A stretch of 64,000 bases of DNA, from assembly GCF_001039355.2 (NCBI RefSeq), contig NW_019774247.1, positions 266,968-330,967 on the forward strand, read 5' to 3'. Source of the DNA: Lingula anatina. Its lineage: Eukaryota; Brachiopoda; Lingulata; Lingulida; Lingulidae. Below are positions 45,810-59,500 of the stretch, piece after piece; within the stretch, counting starts at the first letter, position 1; every line of letters begins with the position of its first letter. The translations under genes were made by a program, and so were the position numbers. Under the pieces are notes generated by a model. That model was not told the origin of the DNA. It was given only the letters and a program-made list of their open reading frames with translations, and searched no databases.

Positions 45810-48800
45810 GTGTTTATTCCTGTCCTTTTCCGTCTCTAACTTTGCAGCTGGTAGGGGTCATTAAAGGTCATGCCCTCTATTGTTCAGCGCCATTGTCCGA
45901 GACTGTCTCTTGACACTAAAACTCGAACATTTACGAGAAAAAAATCAATGTTTATTGACTGTGACATTTCTTCACTTCCTTGTGCTTCAACATTCACGTT
46001 CGTATTCACACCAAGCTGTTACCTCTGAGTAACCCTATATCTTAGTCCTAGAGCATGTGTGAAAAACGTATACACAACGTGAGTTCGGCGCGCCGCATTA
46101 TCTAACACAGTTACTGTTGTGCAACGCAGACCTTATCTCAACACAATACAGCAATAGGTAGTCGGACTGCTTGCACCATTTGCTGAGGGAGAGGACAAAG
46201 ATTTTTTTTTTTTTTTTTTTTTTTTTGCTTACTTAGAACTTTGTTTTACTTTTGCCAGGCATTATTAATAGGATAGGCCTAGTATAAAAGCATAATTTAT
46301 AGGCCTATTTAGTTCGGTCATCATGATGCACAGCTTAAATTCAATATAATTTGAGAATCAATATTAAGGCCTACAACAACAAAATGCAAGATCTGACTGT
46401 GTCTAACTACAAAAAGCAATATATTAGACTTCGCTAGTGCATTAAGGCTACTAAACATAAACAGAAAAAAAAAAACACATGAATAATCTTAAAGTGCATC
46501 TATAAAACTGTGTTTAAAACCACTAAAGAGCTATAAACAATATTATTGGAATAACATTGTTTTCTATATCAAACTGTAACTCTTGGAATAGCTCATCGTC
46601 CATAATATATTTTGGTTACTCACAAGTGTAGCCTACGTTATAATATTGCACCGTTTGTATTGCCTGTACCGTGTTGTAATGACATCTTTTTATATTTAGG
46701 TATTATAACTTTTATATAGGGATCAAAACGCAATCCGCGATTCCATTGTTCGCGTCAGCTTTAAGTAAAGTCGCTCAAAGAAAACCCCAAGGACACATAA
46801 TGACCAGTTTAATGGTTTATTTGTTGACGCTCTCTAGCTAGCTGGTTCATCATCTACGTGAAGTCTCCAACTTCTAAACCATCTCCCATGGCTCTGTCGA
46901 GTGGCCTCCTTCAAGTCCCTCTCAATCTGAACCTCCGGTATTAATTCTGAATGTCTGATATACGTAATTCTTATCAGTGTCGCAATATTTGGGGGTACAT
47001 AGGGCCTACTGATTTTCATCATTCAAATTGCACACCTCCACTTACGTTAAATAATTACAGGTAAGACCATAAAACGAGTCGAGTGCACGAGCAAGCGACT
47101 CCAGTCAAATTAATTAACATGTCTGGGAACTATATTTGTGAACTCTACAGTGTATTAGCTTAAAAGTCAGTTTTTTTAAATTTTTTTTTCTAAATTTACT
47201 TATTATCGTGAATTTGATAGTGTCTATCTAATACCCATAATACGAGTGAAATAAATCGACAAGCCACCAATTCAAACAGCATTCAAATTAAGCGCACGTA
47301 TATCATTACGCACTACAAAAATCTGTAAATATCCATTCTCCTCCGTCTCTCCCCTAAAACAGACTGATCACTCGGTCCACTAAGGGGTCAGCTTGGTCCA
47401 GTCCATGTTTCCGCTGACAAAACAAAGCTAACGTTCATATTTCACCATATGCTACTGTCATACCATTCGCATGATGCACATAAGCATATGTATTTTTCTT
47501 TTTTTTTCTTGTTCTGTTTATCTCGTCTTAACAAGGACTGACATATTAAAATAACTCGAGCATAACCGGTAATATATTTTCGTGCCATATACGTAGCACC
47601 CCTATTTGTTTTCAGCTCAGTCCAAGTGGACTCCGCCGATTTAATAGCCATTTTGTCCCAGTTCCATCAAGGCATCAACTCCCGGTTACACCGCAACCAA
47701 CATAAGTGCTTTGTCAAGCCGTCATAGGGAACCGGTGCACACATTCCGCTTTTTATCTATTATTTTAAACCTTCAAAGCACAAGGTAAGTTGATTTTGCT
47801 AATGGCGACTTAAGACTGGTGACGCTTCGTTCATAACGACCCGACCTGGGAAAACGAGATTATATTTTACTTGTTTGCACCAAGTCAGCTGTGTGATCTA
47901 GCTGCTGCGTTACAAGCGTCTGTGCCACGTGGAAACAGTTTGCAAAGGGAACGCATCCTTTAATTTCATCTAACTTAAAACTAAACATATGATTTTTTCT
48001 GAAAAGTTTTCTTTTAAGGCGACACGTTGCTGCCGTGACTGAAATTCATCAAGTATTTGGGTCATTTGTCGGTCTCGTGCAAGTGACCAGTAAGATCCAA
48101 CATGGCGTCCTTCTGTACCTTGCTAATCCGACAAACAAATATTCAGTAACAGCTGTGGCTATTTTATTATTGAACCATATACTGTTGCACATTTGCTAAT
48201 GGTGCTTGTTTTTACACTATGCGCAGGGAGAGCTATTTTTATTTAAGCTTTACCGCGGGTGGCTTCACCCTTGGTCAGCGCGGCCATATTGGATTACTCA
48301 ATAGTTGACCTAATTTTCCACAAACGCAGCAGACAGATCAGCTGTTTCCCAGTCTTTTCGAGTGGCTGGGTTTTCTCTAAAACGCAGACTTAATCTTTCG
48401 ATTTTACATTATTAGTGATAAAGTGCCACTACAGTGAGGTAATCTATATCTCGTTAAGAGCGTCACAGAGTTTAGTAAACGTGTAGCTTTCAGCTGCCTG
48501 TAATCATGGAGAGGGCATCTGTTTCTTACAAGATGGAAGGCCAATTTCTTGTTTGTGGTCTTCACAACTAAATTAAGGGTTCATTCCGATTGAAACTATC
48601 GGTGTACTAAAATCGATCCAACTCCGCACTGACTCTCGCTGAATGCAATCAGATGAACAGAATAACACACACTCGCTGCTGAGTAGAATATTCTAAATGC
48701 TGCCGATAAAATGAGTTCGTTAGAAACAAGAGGAGGCTTCTTAGTGTGTTAAACTGATTACTTTCAGCGAGTTTCATTGGAGATGAGCCCAAAATATAAA

Positions 48801-49020
48801 AGTCTGAGAGGTGACAGGTTACCTTGCATTCATTTCTGAACGGAGTGAATTAATTAATTATTGTTATGATATCATCCTTTGTCATTAATTTGAAGCTTTC
48901 AAAAATGCCTGAGGTCTAATTAAATTCTCCTTTGACATAGTTTCATGTCAAATTATTGTCTTATGGGGCATGTTGCTTCTTTAAAGGTTAATTGTAAATT
49001 TTAAATTTTGAAAATACATA
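45810..49020. other. Gene-poor stretch with a possible promoter-like segment
   Basis: Contains poly-T (46202-46226) and, from about 47640 to 48500, a stretch richer in CpG than its surroundings. A strong donor (CACAAGGTAAGT, near 47779-47790) there could mark a non-coding first exon. A weak copy of the 34694-34800 repeat lies at about 48590-48660. No confirmed gene. Confidence 0.3.
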
Positions 49021-49023
49021 GCT

Positions 49024-49300
49024 CAGGCCTACCCAACAACCAGACTTGGCACATAAGGATCCCGAATTAACCGGTATATTGGACCACACTACCCGTTTTC
49101 AAGGTGTGTGTCAGGTCGGATTTCGGAGTATCATACCCCAGAACAAATTTTGTAGGACGACCGTGGGCTCATCCTGTCGGTGTTCTGACTGATACTCCGA
49201 AATGCGATCTGACACACACCTTGAAAAACGGGTAGTGTGGTCCGATATACCGGTTAGTTCAGGATTCTAATGTGCCGAGTCTGGTAGTTGGGTAGGCCTG
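49024..49300. mobile_element. Foldback MITE with 6-bp target duplication
   Basis: 277 bp that is almost wholly an inverted repeat. About 110 bp at the left (CAGGCCTACCCAACAACCAG ... GTGTGTCAGGTCGGATTTCGG) pairs with the right arm, leaving a loop of about 50 bp. The direct repeat ATAGCT flanks it (49018-49023, 49301-49306). The ends start CAGGCC, as in the 32860-33028 element. Confidence 0.9.
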
Positions 49301-49572
49301 ATAGCTCAGACTTGGCCAGCCACCTACCAAAGCAAGAATTGTCTCAATGCTCCAAAACATATATCTAGTGAATTATAGAAGTGGTGAAAGGATAAGCTTT
49401 CTTTATTGCTGAATGCATTACTTGTGGCTTCTCTGCGTGTTGTTATGAAACCGTCTTGTGAACGATAATGGACAAGTGAATTTCTGTAAGTCTCCATTTG
49501 ATTTTGTTTTGTCTGTTATTTAGATGTTCAGTGATACCTGGAACCCCCCAATTAGGCTGAATCAGCGGATCT

Positions 49573-49773
49573 GCAGCACTCCCACTTTCCTGCTGTTGAT
49601 GAGAATTGTTCATTGAAAAAATAAATGGTCGTTGGCAGTGTTTTACCCCTTTGAATGACATTTCTCTGAAATGCAGCAGTCCCACTTTCCTGCTGTTTAT
49701 GAGAATTTGTAATTGAAAAATGAAAAATCATTGACAGTGTTTTACCCCTTTGTATAACTTTTCTCGGAAATGT
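49573..49773. repeat. Two-copy tandem repeat of about 100 bp
   Basis: Units 49573-49674 and 49675-49773 both run CAGCA.TCCCACTTTCCTGCTG ... CAGTGTTTTACCCCTTTG ... TTTCTC.GAAATG, with about 85 percent identity by eye. Confidence 0.8.
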
Positions 49774-52164
49774 CGGTCTTCGTCAACCATCGACGTCATT
49801 TTGACCCAAATCATGTCGAGTTTAGCACCTAATTCTCCAGCTGTGGGCGAAATAAGTGAGATTACAGACACCAGGTGTGAGACGGGTCGTTTTCCCCCCA
49901 AAAAATATTACACGGAAATAATGTGTGTTTATAGGCAAAATTGACCCTTGCACGTAACGAGAGAGCGAGGGGCCATTGGACGGGTGTCTGGATGACGTAA
50001 CTCGTTATCATCTCCGATACTCTGTACGGAACCGTTAGCGGGGTCAAAAGGTCAAAGCCTATCTAAGGTCAAGGTTATAGCGTAAGCATGGAGCCTTGTT
50101 TTCACTGCTTGTGTGGTGCAAGATGATCGTTCGAATAGAACCATGGTTGAAAGTTTTCAGAATTATGACTGAGATCAGAATTTACAGTCTATTTTTGATC
50201 GTTGTTTATGGTCTAAGTGCGATAAGAAATTGTTTATTACGTTTTGGGGATTTTCAGTTAAAACAACTTGCACCCAGGTTGAGTTGTAATACAAACAAAA
50301 AATAAAAACGTCGATCGAACTGTGGGCAATATTGAACCTGGATAATTGAAGAAGAACTTAAAAATTTGAACGAAAAAAAGTAAGCCACTATAAACAGGAG
50401 GATATGAGTGATAAATTAATGTCTTCCAAGCTTCTTATTTTCATTTATGTCAAACAAGAGATAAAAAAAAGAGCATCAATCTTCAGCATACAATTTTTAG
50501 CGTTTATTTTTGATTGATCCCCAGAAATAACACGGCGTTAAATAATTTAATTGTTTTCCCTTTAATTGGCCGTAACCTCACTTGGGTCATCACAGATAAA
50601 ACTTGTTTCTACTCCTCTGAATAACTCACAACCGAACCTTTTGTTGAACCTTATTCATGTCGGGAACATTTAAAAGTTAAATTTATATTATTTTCATTTC
50701 TGTGACAGCGGGATATTTGCGACACGAGGTGCTAACTGTAGCTATGTGCGAGATACCATACCCAAGCATATAAAATATTATAAAGTGCCGGAGCCGGGGT
50801 ATATTCGAACCATTGTTATGTGTATTCAATGTAGATTTGATTTCTTTTTGTTTAGTTCGGGGTTGAACTAGCCATGCGCTGAAAGCATGGAGGTTGATCC
50901 AACCTGACTGAACTTAGCGACCTACTTTTGAATCAGGTCAGGTGAACTTCACACAATATTATAATACCAGCGCTTTGAAAGTCAGCAAGTTGGGAAGAGT
51001 GTCTCAGTTTGAAATAAAGTCACATTCAAGTATTCTTCTGTATCACACTTCCTAAAGCGTAGTGTATAAGGTGCTTGAAGATTTATATTATAATTATATA
51101 TATATGATGGCAGGGGTGAGTTATCTCAAATACTGATAGAGATGATTGTCAAGAAGCAGCGTTGTTTATAAAAGTTGGATGACATATAGGTCCATGAGGC
51201 CAGTTGATTTATATATTTATACATACCTGTATATTCACATGTCACTTTAAAAAAATTAATACAAAAAAAGCGCTTCTGTCAAAATATATTAACTTTTGAA
51301 TGAAATTTTAGGTCTAATATAATTCGTATTATCAGTTGTGTAGGCCTGTCTAAGGAATCGAAAGAAAGTATCCGATAATATATAGCTTGAATACAAGGTG
51401 GTGACTGTTATATTCAGGGTTTTCCTCACCGAACAAAAAACGAATTATAACATGTAACATGCTCTGTACTGTAGAGGCGAAATGTGCGATGAATTTATTC
51501 TGTACCAAAATTCTCGTTGGACAGTAGATAATTGTATTAAGAATGCCTGAATGAGATGCTTATCTGTGAATATCTTGTGAATAAAATTATCAGTCTGTGA
51601 TTCTGGTAAATCCGCAGGCGGCATATTATATAAGCCCCACCTTTAATAATTATGTGCTAAGTCATTGTAGCTAAATTTATTTATTTTCATCTATCGGTTC
51701 CCAACCTACGTTCAGTAGGGTGACTCCCGTTTTCGCCCACACCCACACATAATTATAAAACCTAGCAAATAATTTTATTCCAAAAGTCTTGGCTATAAAG
51801 GATACACCTCTGACTCGCACTAGAGATACTGAAATGCCAGGCCTATTATTTGAAGCATTACTTGTAACACTGTGTAAGAACGTCACGCATACTGGGGTTA
51901 TAATAAACTTTCAAATATGAACGTTTGTGGTGATGGAATTATTTGGGTTTCTGTTTTTCTCTTTCGATAAAGATGGGCAGTTCGTTGACATCCATCTATC
52001 TCTAAATGGCCTTGTGTACCGCATTTCTGTCTATTTTGTATGTCGCTTATTGTTCTCAAAAGACGTGCGTGACAAGATGAATAGTGAAAATTATGAATTT
52101 TATCACGAAATCATTTAATGAATTCTGTTTTATATAATATGGCGCACTCCTTGGGATAGACCGG

Positions 52165-52328
52165 TGTAACAGGAATGGAAGTCCTAGGAATGGAAGTCCG
52201 GGCTCCCATATGATTAGTACAGGTTAGGGTTAGTTGGAGTATTGGGGTTAGTATATGGGACTAATGTCACCTGTACAAAGTAATAGGAAGCGGACTACGG
52301 TTCCAAGTGGACTTCCATTCCTGTTACA
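52165..52328. mobile_element. TGTAACAGGAATGG MITE
   Basis: 164 bp with 20-bp perfect inverted ends TGTAACAGGAATGGAAGTCC. The inner words CCCATATGATTAG and GTATTGGGGTTAGTATATGGGA recur in decayed form at about 38795-39250, and a similar-ended piece lies at about 60952-61094. The surroundings from 49774 to 53350 show no gene. Confidence 0.8.
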
Positions 52329-53356
52329 TCGGAACATTCTTTAATTCCACCTTACTACTCCTTTTTTATGCAGTCCCTTATAAATGTGAGCCAAATGACC
52401 TCACACATTTTTCTTTACGTACCTGAGACCCTAGAAATTATTTTACTTAACATAGTAATAGACTGCCATGTCGTTTATACATGTCTTCTGAGCCAGTATA
52501 AAAGTGCATATTATTATGGGTGGTTTATTACCGTCCTTGGTTTATATCTCTTGGGAACTGAAACTATGAATATTCAGAACGAAGGTTTCTACGTGTGTTA
52601 GAACAAACTATAAAGTTAGGACCCTTTACCAGGGCCACAGATTGATTTTTTGACGAGATATTCACAGACGTGTCAGGCATATTCATGGCACATTTCTTCG
52701 GGGAAAATTGCACCTGAAGAATCTGCGACCCTAGTAAACGGTATTAACTTTGTCTGCTGCCGGCTGTGCACGCTGACGTTAAGCTATTACGGGTCACCTA
52801 GTAGGCCTCAAATGCCCATGGAAACTTGTTTATGTAGGTCAAGTTTGTCGGCTTTGCACTACATTACTCACGGTGAATGGGCTTTATGACCACGGCCAGT
52901 GAACAGAGGCACAGTATCACCGATGGATCCATATTTTTTCTAAGGGGGTTGGGTGTGCAAGGATAGAAATAAGTCTTGCCAGGATCGGCAAATGCACGAC
53001 AGTATATGAGGAAAAAAATAACTGTAATATATAGAAATAGGGGTGGGGAAAGAGCTTGTCTTTGTATCATTTCGTACGTGACACTTTTTTGGGGGGGTGA
53101 GGGCGAGAAAGGATCCGATGCTGAACGGCTGTCTGCTGTTCACCCCCCCCCCTCCCGAAATTCTGCTTTTTAATATGACAGTTGCTTTTTGCATATTTCG
53201 TGGCCATTTATATTCATACTATAAGCTCAGACCAAAGTAAACCGACGACAATAACACACCAGTCGGTAATGTGACACAGTTCCCAAGTTTTAACAAGATT
53301 TAACAAGCAGCAGGTGTTCAGAATGCCTTCACTTTGCACTCGCTAAGATCAGACGC

Positions 53357-53366
53357 TATAGATATA
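53357..53366 (+). promoter_or_regulatory. Candidate TATA box for the calcium-binding protein gene
   Basis: GATATATATA lies about 170 bp before the ATG at 53533. A pyrimidine-rich CATTTTCCAG at 53515-53524 could alternatively be the acceptor of a 5'UTR intron, in which case the promoter lies further upstream. Confidence 0.25.
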
Positions 53367-53532
53367 TATACGCCAGACGCCCCACGTCCGACATTTCACA
53401 TTTTACAAAATATCATTTGATTTGTGAATGAATAATTTATGGGATTAAAACCAGATGTGTAGGAAATGTTGATAAATATTTTTGAATAGATTTTAAAAAA
53501 TATCTTTCATCTGTCATTTTCCAGAATTAAAG

Positions 53533-56500
53533 ATGTTGAGGGCGGTGTCTCGGGTTGTCCCACAGATGGTGAGGTCTGCGGCTGCAAACGCACCCAACAT
53601 GGGTGAGTTAAGGGACTTCATAGAAAGGCGGCGATTTTTTTCCAGTTCGGAAAAAATGTGTAAACAATATATTTTATCGATATGTGGCTATAAGTCGTAA
53701 GACTGGATCGTAATGAGACAATGTCACTGAAATAAGGATATTTTGATAAAAACTCCTCTAATTTTTCATATTGTTAATTTCAGTGGTCCGCCCTGCTGCT
53801 ATTTCGCTTGTACGCACAATGATGGAGGGAGTCGCCAAGGGCAAAAAATTAAACCAGTTTCAAAAGTCGAAATTGAAACGAAAGTTTGATTTGTATGGTG
53901 AGTTGCGATTTATTTGTTTATTTATTTCATGGAGGCAAATTACGGCTGTATATAGGTTGAGTTAATGATATTGATGAACTAAACGGGAACTTAAAGGGAG
54001 CTTTGGATCAAAAAGTAAAATTCGGTAATTCTCTTGGATTTTGAACAATTATTTATTAAGCTCTTCAAATCGTTCAAATCTTTTGAATACTAACTGAAAA
54101 ATTGATATTTTGTGATTTCCCGAGACACATTTTCATTTGCCTATTGAGATCCGGTAAATGTTTGCCTGCATTTTCACCATTATGAAAAAAATGCAAATAT
54201 CGGAGTGGTATGTTTTATATAATCCTCCTCCAGATAAGACTGTAGATAAGGTGCAGTCTTTATATATTACATCATTATAGCATGCGCAATGATGTCACTT
54301 GCCGTTGGGCAGCTATGTGCGTGTTATTTTCTAAGAAAAGATGTGATTATTAAACAAACGACCACGTAACTTTGCAGTCACGAAAACATCGTGTCTGACC
54401 GTTGGAAAGTAATGAGCCACGTAGTGTGACGTTCGTATGAGCTGCTGTTACTGGAAGAGTATAGTTATTAATATAGAGAAAGTTAAAATACCTATGTGCT
54501 GTCGGCATTGTTGGCTTCGTGCTGGTACAAATGCACCGTGTGTCAGAAGTACGTGACGGCTGCTACATTGATGTGATATATGGGAATGCGTTTGCGAAAA
54601 TGTGCTGCACCGCTACCGCATTGCTGCTTCTAACGAAATCTATGTACACTGTCACCTGTTGATTTGTTGTCTGTTGTTTATTTATTTTGAACAGCACCAG
54701 TGGGAACAGCATTCTTAAAAGAAGCAGTTAATTTTTCAAAACTTTTGATTCAAAATTGCTTCGTATTACTAAAAGAAAATTTCAGAGGAATTTATCTTTG
54801 TTGTTCGAATATATTGAGTAATTATCTATTGTTTCAGATATTGATGATGATGGATTCGTGGAACGTGAAGATTATGACAATTATATTGCAGTAAGTTTTT
54901 TTATTACTTCATCACTTTTAATTGATCATTAAGAAAAATAGGCGTACAATTAAAAAATGGTTAATTTCGTGGTATCAGTAAGAAATTACATATAAATGAA
55001 AATGGGCATTTCTTTGTTGTTGTTCAGAACGAAACAAGTTCCCGCTTAAACGGCATATAACGGAGACTATTTTTAGATTACCGTCACTACATGAGTGACA
55101 TGTTTCAGGAGATTGCCTGGTTTCAAATTTTTTTTCTTGGTTTTGATCGTTTTTCTTTTTCATATGGTCTAAATGCGATGGAAAATTGCACGCTTTTCAG
55201 GATTTTTAGTTTTTGCAACTTTTGCCTATGATTCCAAATTCTGTTGATTCTGTTGATGGCCTTGTGGTTAGAGTGTCCGCCTCCGGAGCAGGAGGTCGTG
55301 GGTTCAAAACCCGTCCGGGGACATACCAGTCCTTTATAAACGGTACCTGCTGTCTCCCTGCTTGGCACTCAGCACTAAGGGGTTGAAGCAGGGGCCTGGT
55401 CAGGCAGTGCAGAAATGATATATTAGCTATGAGCGCCTAATATGGCAGCCGAGCTGTATGCTTCCCAGGGAGGTGAGACCGTCTACGGAGTGCACCAGTG
55501 TAAAAATGACCAGGCTTCCTTGACTTGAATATTCATATATAATTGTATAACTTCAACCTCCGGGTTGCGATTCTCCAATAAAGATTATTATAATTATTAT
55601 TATTTTTATTATTTATATGCACAAGATATGATGAAGTTGGTTAACGAGATTTATTTTTATTTTTGGCTTTTAAATTTATGATGATGTGTATATGTGTGTG
55701 TGTGTGTTTTGAACTAGATTATGACTAATTTGCAAGCTTACAAGTTTTCTCCTTTTCACACCAATTTTTTTGTTCATTTGGAAAATTGATTTCTTGGAAA
55801 TTAGGGTCGATCTCGCTCGTTAACCAGCTTATCACCTTTATTTAACCTCTCCGATAGGTTTGTTGTGTAACTGATAATCACGCGCATAGTAACGCGTGCG
55901 TCACATCTTTTGGATTTAAGGTCCTGTTCAGAACCAATATGATCCGCGGACTTACTTATTCCCGGATCAAATATGGCAGGCCCACTTGAAAGTTTTCCGC
56001 GTAACCCCGGCATGGATTTCCCGCGTGGATTACGGGACTAACTTTCAAGTGGGTCGGTCATATTTGATCCGCGGATCAGTTAGTCCACACATTAATTTGA
56101 TTCTGAATATACCTTTACATCGCTTCCGAAAGAGTAAAGATACATGAAGCATTTATTTCTTTGTGGAATTTAAGGATGAGGTTATTGGCATAAGGCTTTT
56201 GTTAAGTAAAAAAAGGTTACCGGTGACCTTTGCATTCTAACACGTTACATTGTGTATTGGAGGAAATGAACAAAATATGAGTCTCATTAAATAGGGAATA
56301 ATTGATATGGAAGCACCGAACAGATATCTTAGAAAATGTTGCGTGGGTTTTTTCCATTGCATGATGCATGACATTTCTGAAAGGGACCAGGAGATATCTG
56401 CCTATCAGGGTATACTATTGATTAAGATACTGTGCTATAAATATAGTGTCATTTTATGTTTCATCAGATATGGTAAGTCGTGTTATGGATAACTATTGGA

Positions 56501-59500
56501 CGACTTATATGATTAAAATATTCAAAGCCACAATATTCAAAACGAATGGCACTTTTATTGAGTAAGTGGAGACCACCAACATTTCAATGGTAATTTGAAA
56601 AAAAATTATATGTTGATAAAAATAAATGCATGGGGTGAATTTTCCGTCGCGTGTCGAAAAAATAAAATCTGAATATATAAATAACCGATTAACTATAATA
56701 TGTCTACGTGCCAGACAATTTCACTTAGGAAAATAAACTTTCTTTTTGTTCAGAAAATCAAGGAAGCATACGACTTGAAAGACGGGGACCCCCTTTTGCG
56801 TGCCTTCGAGATGGAATTCGATGCACACTGGCAAAAAATGCTGAAGTTTATGGACGAAAACAAAGACGGACAACTTTCCATAGATGAATGGCTTGACTAT
56901 TATCCAAGGTAAGAGAGAGCATTGGTGTGGTCAGATGCTTAGCTAATTGGAATTTTTTAAAAATATGAATTATTAAACTGTTGTTCTTATTAAATTATTA
57001 TTATTATGTGTGTGTGTGTGTGAGAGAGAGAGAGGGTAATGCTCTTTTAGTTCGAATTTGGCTTAAGTATCGTGGTGATTTTACATCGTTTTGCCAGGTT
57101 CCAAACCTGTCACTGCTTTAGTTCACAATGTGGATTTGTCTACAATTATCCAGAACCGCAGTAGTAATACAGAAACATCGCCTGTCTTTCTGTTCATGTT
57201 ATGTTGTAAACAAAATTCGCTTTGTATGTTTAGATCAGGGTTTGTCTTTTCTGGTTCTTTTACACGACAGTATTGGAATTTTTTATCAAGATTTTACTGT
57301 GACAGATAAAACGTTCAACGTATGCCGACTAAGTCTTTAAATGTAGCATCATTTGATGCTTATTTTTTTACCAGAAGCTTTTGATAGGGAAAATAAAGTT
57401 TTTTCCCCATGCATATTACTATATTTCGTTACAAGAATGCTTATCGTGATCACGAAACTGAGACTTGTCTGTGTGTGCACTGTCAGTGATATTTGTAGAT
57501 CTCAAACTTATTGGTATAAAATAGACAAAAACATGTTGATAGAATTGTCAAATGAACTTGTCCAACATTCAGCGTTACTTATTATTCCAATTTCAGCATC
57601 ACGTCAACTTCGAAGGCCAAGACCCCTGAAAATCTGCCCACTTTCCTCCTTACGTTAGCAGACGCTTTTTTCGCGCTGATGGACACTAAAAGTAAGCCCA
57701 GACGCATGGATGGAGGGATCTTCACTTTCGTTTTTCACTATCATTTCGTTTGATTTCAGTTTAGACCTTTGGTTACGCATGCGCAGTATGATGATAGTTC
57801 TCTTGTCCTTTACAGGGTTTTTATGGTTGCTCATTTATATTTTGTTCTAAAATTTGGTGTGGGTGCTTTTTGCCAAAGCGTGGTGGATGCTTCGTGAACT
57901 TTGGTGACGCATATTGCATACACTGTGTATCATTCTTCTATGAAAAAGGCACTCAAAATAGACGCAATTTCTTTGTAGAAGAGCAAAAAACCTTTCATGT
58001 AATGTAACATTGACAGGAAACGGAAATTACCATTACTATCAGGGAGAGGAATTGTTCCGAGGATCCGAGTGCCAAACCGGAAACGTGCATTCATCACTCA
58101 CCGCTGTAACAATCAATTTCGCACTTCGCTCTGCTAAAAGCGCCCTACACAACTTAAAAATTACCTTTGGTTACTGGTACTAACCTTGCCATGTTGCACT
58201 AATACATTTTCTTTTAGTTTGCACCTAGCCTTGTTATAAGAGCGTGCGGGCGATGCAATTCACCGGGTTGCTTCGTTAAAAGCCGCTTTTTGATTCCACT
58301 TAACACCTTCGTCTTCTGTACCTTCTCTCTAGCATAACTAGTACAACGAAAGGAAAGTCTTTCGACAATCTTCCGACATTCTTACAAAGTCTTGCGGATG
58401 CCAAGTTTATACTTATGGACAAGAACAGTAAGCAATCTTTGCACTAGTATTATTCTGCAAGGGTTTTACGCTTCGTTCAGATTATAATAACTCTAGACTG
58501 GGAATCGGTTTTAGGTGTTTTGAATACCTGTCAATAACCGACGTTGCATGAGGTGTAAAAACCTGGTGGAATGTAGTGACAACTATGACCGATTTTCAGT
58601 TCGAATTGTTAAATCTGACGTTGCTTCTTGGGTGCGTTGACACCATCTGTAGTGGCAGGGTTGTGGTAGGGTTTTCAAACAAAGATCTCTCAGAGCGCAT
58701 TCAGAACAACGGACTAAAAGATCCTCAGATCAAATATAGCGACCCCATATAAAGCTTTAGAGATTCGACACTGAACAGATTCCCCGCGGGAATTACGTAA
58801 CAAGCACTCGAGTGGGTCGGGCAAATTTAATACGTGGATCTGTTAGATCACTGGGGTGAATGCGCTCTTAATGACTGAACAGCATCAATTTGTATTGTGT
58901 ACTAGATGTGCCATCTTTTTATGTACGTGATGATTTAAAAATATTCTTGCAGAAACTGTAAATGTTGACTGATACGTGAATTTTTAGTCTGTTTTCGTCT
59001 ACCCTCACCGTATTTTGCCGCAAAAGGTGATGTTAATATTTACACCCGGCTACTTCATTTCTTTAGCTGTCTTATTTTCATTGGAAAGGAGGTTAACGTC
59101 TATTCCCAGTTTTAATGTTTAACATATAAAGTTGCAATTACAAAAATTGTATTTATTCCCGTTTTTAACAAATTTGCTAATTTTGGACGGGAGAAGAGCT
59201 GATTTAAACAACCGCTTCTTGAAACTTGTCTACTATCGTTATCTTACAAGTAGTATTATCATATGAATAATATTTAGTAGTTTCTGGTGCGACCAAATAC
59301 AGATGTATGTATGTATGTGCTTTTTAAAAATTGTATATTATTCGACATCTTCTTAAATGTTATTTCAGAGGACGGGTTCATTGATGCCGAAGAGTACAGT
59401 GAATTTTGGACCAAATTTGACAAACGCGCTCCTGTAGATATCGCCACAGCAAAAGAGCACTTGGCACATTTAACCAAGGTAGTGGAGGTATTTTATTGTG

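Noticed and set aside
46834-47022. Minus-strand frame (LKEATRQSHGRWFRSWRLHV) that looks protein-like
   Set aside because: Isolated, without supporting splice sites or neighbours. It could be a relic of a repeat but cannot be named.
47442-47651. Minus-strand frame starting MAIKSAESTWTELK in a good start context
   Set aside because: No convincing donor or continuation and no recognised family; kept only as part of the promoter-like segment.
55255-55330. Possible tRNA gene
   Set aside because: Pol III boxes are present but the cloverleaf is incomplete and the sequence continues as a SINE body.
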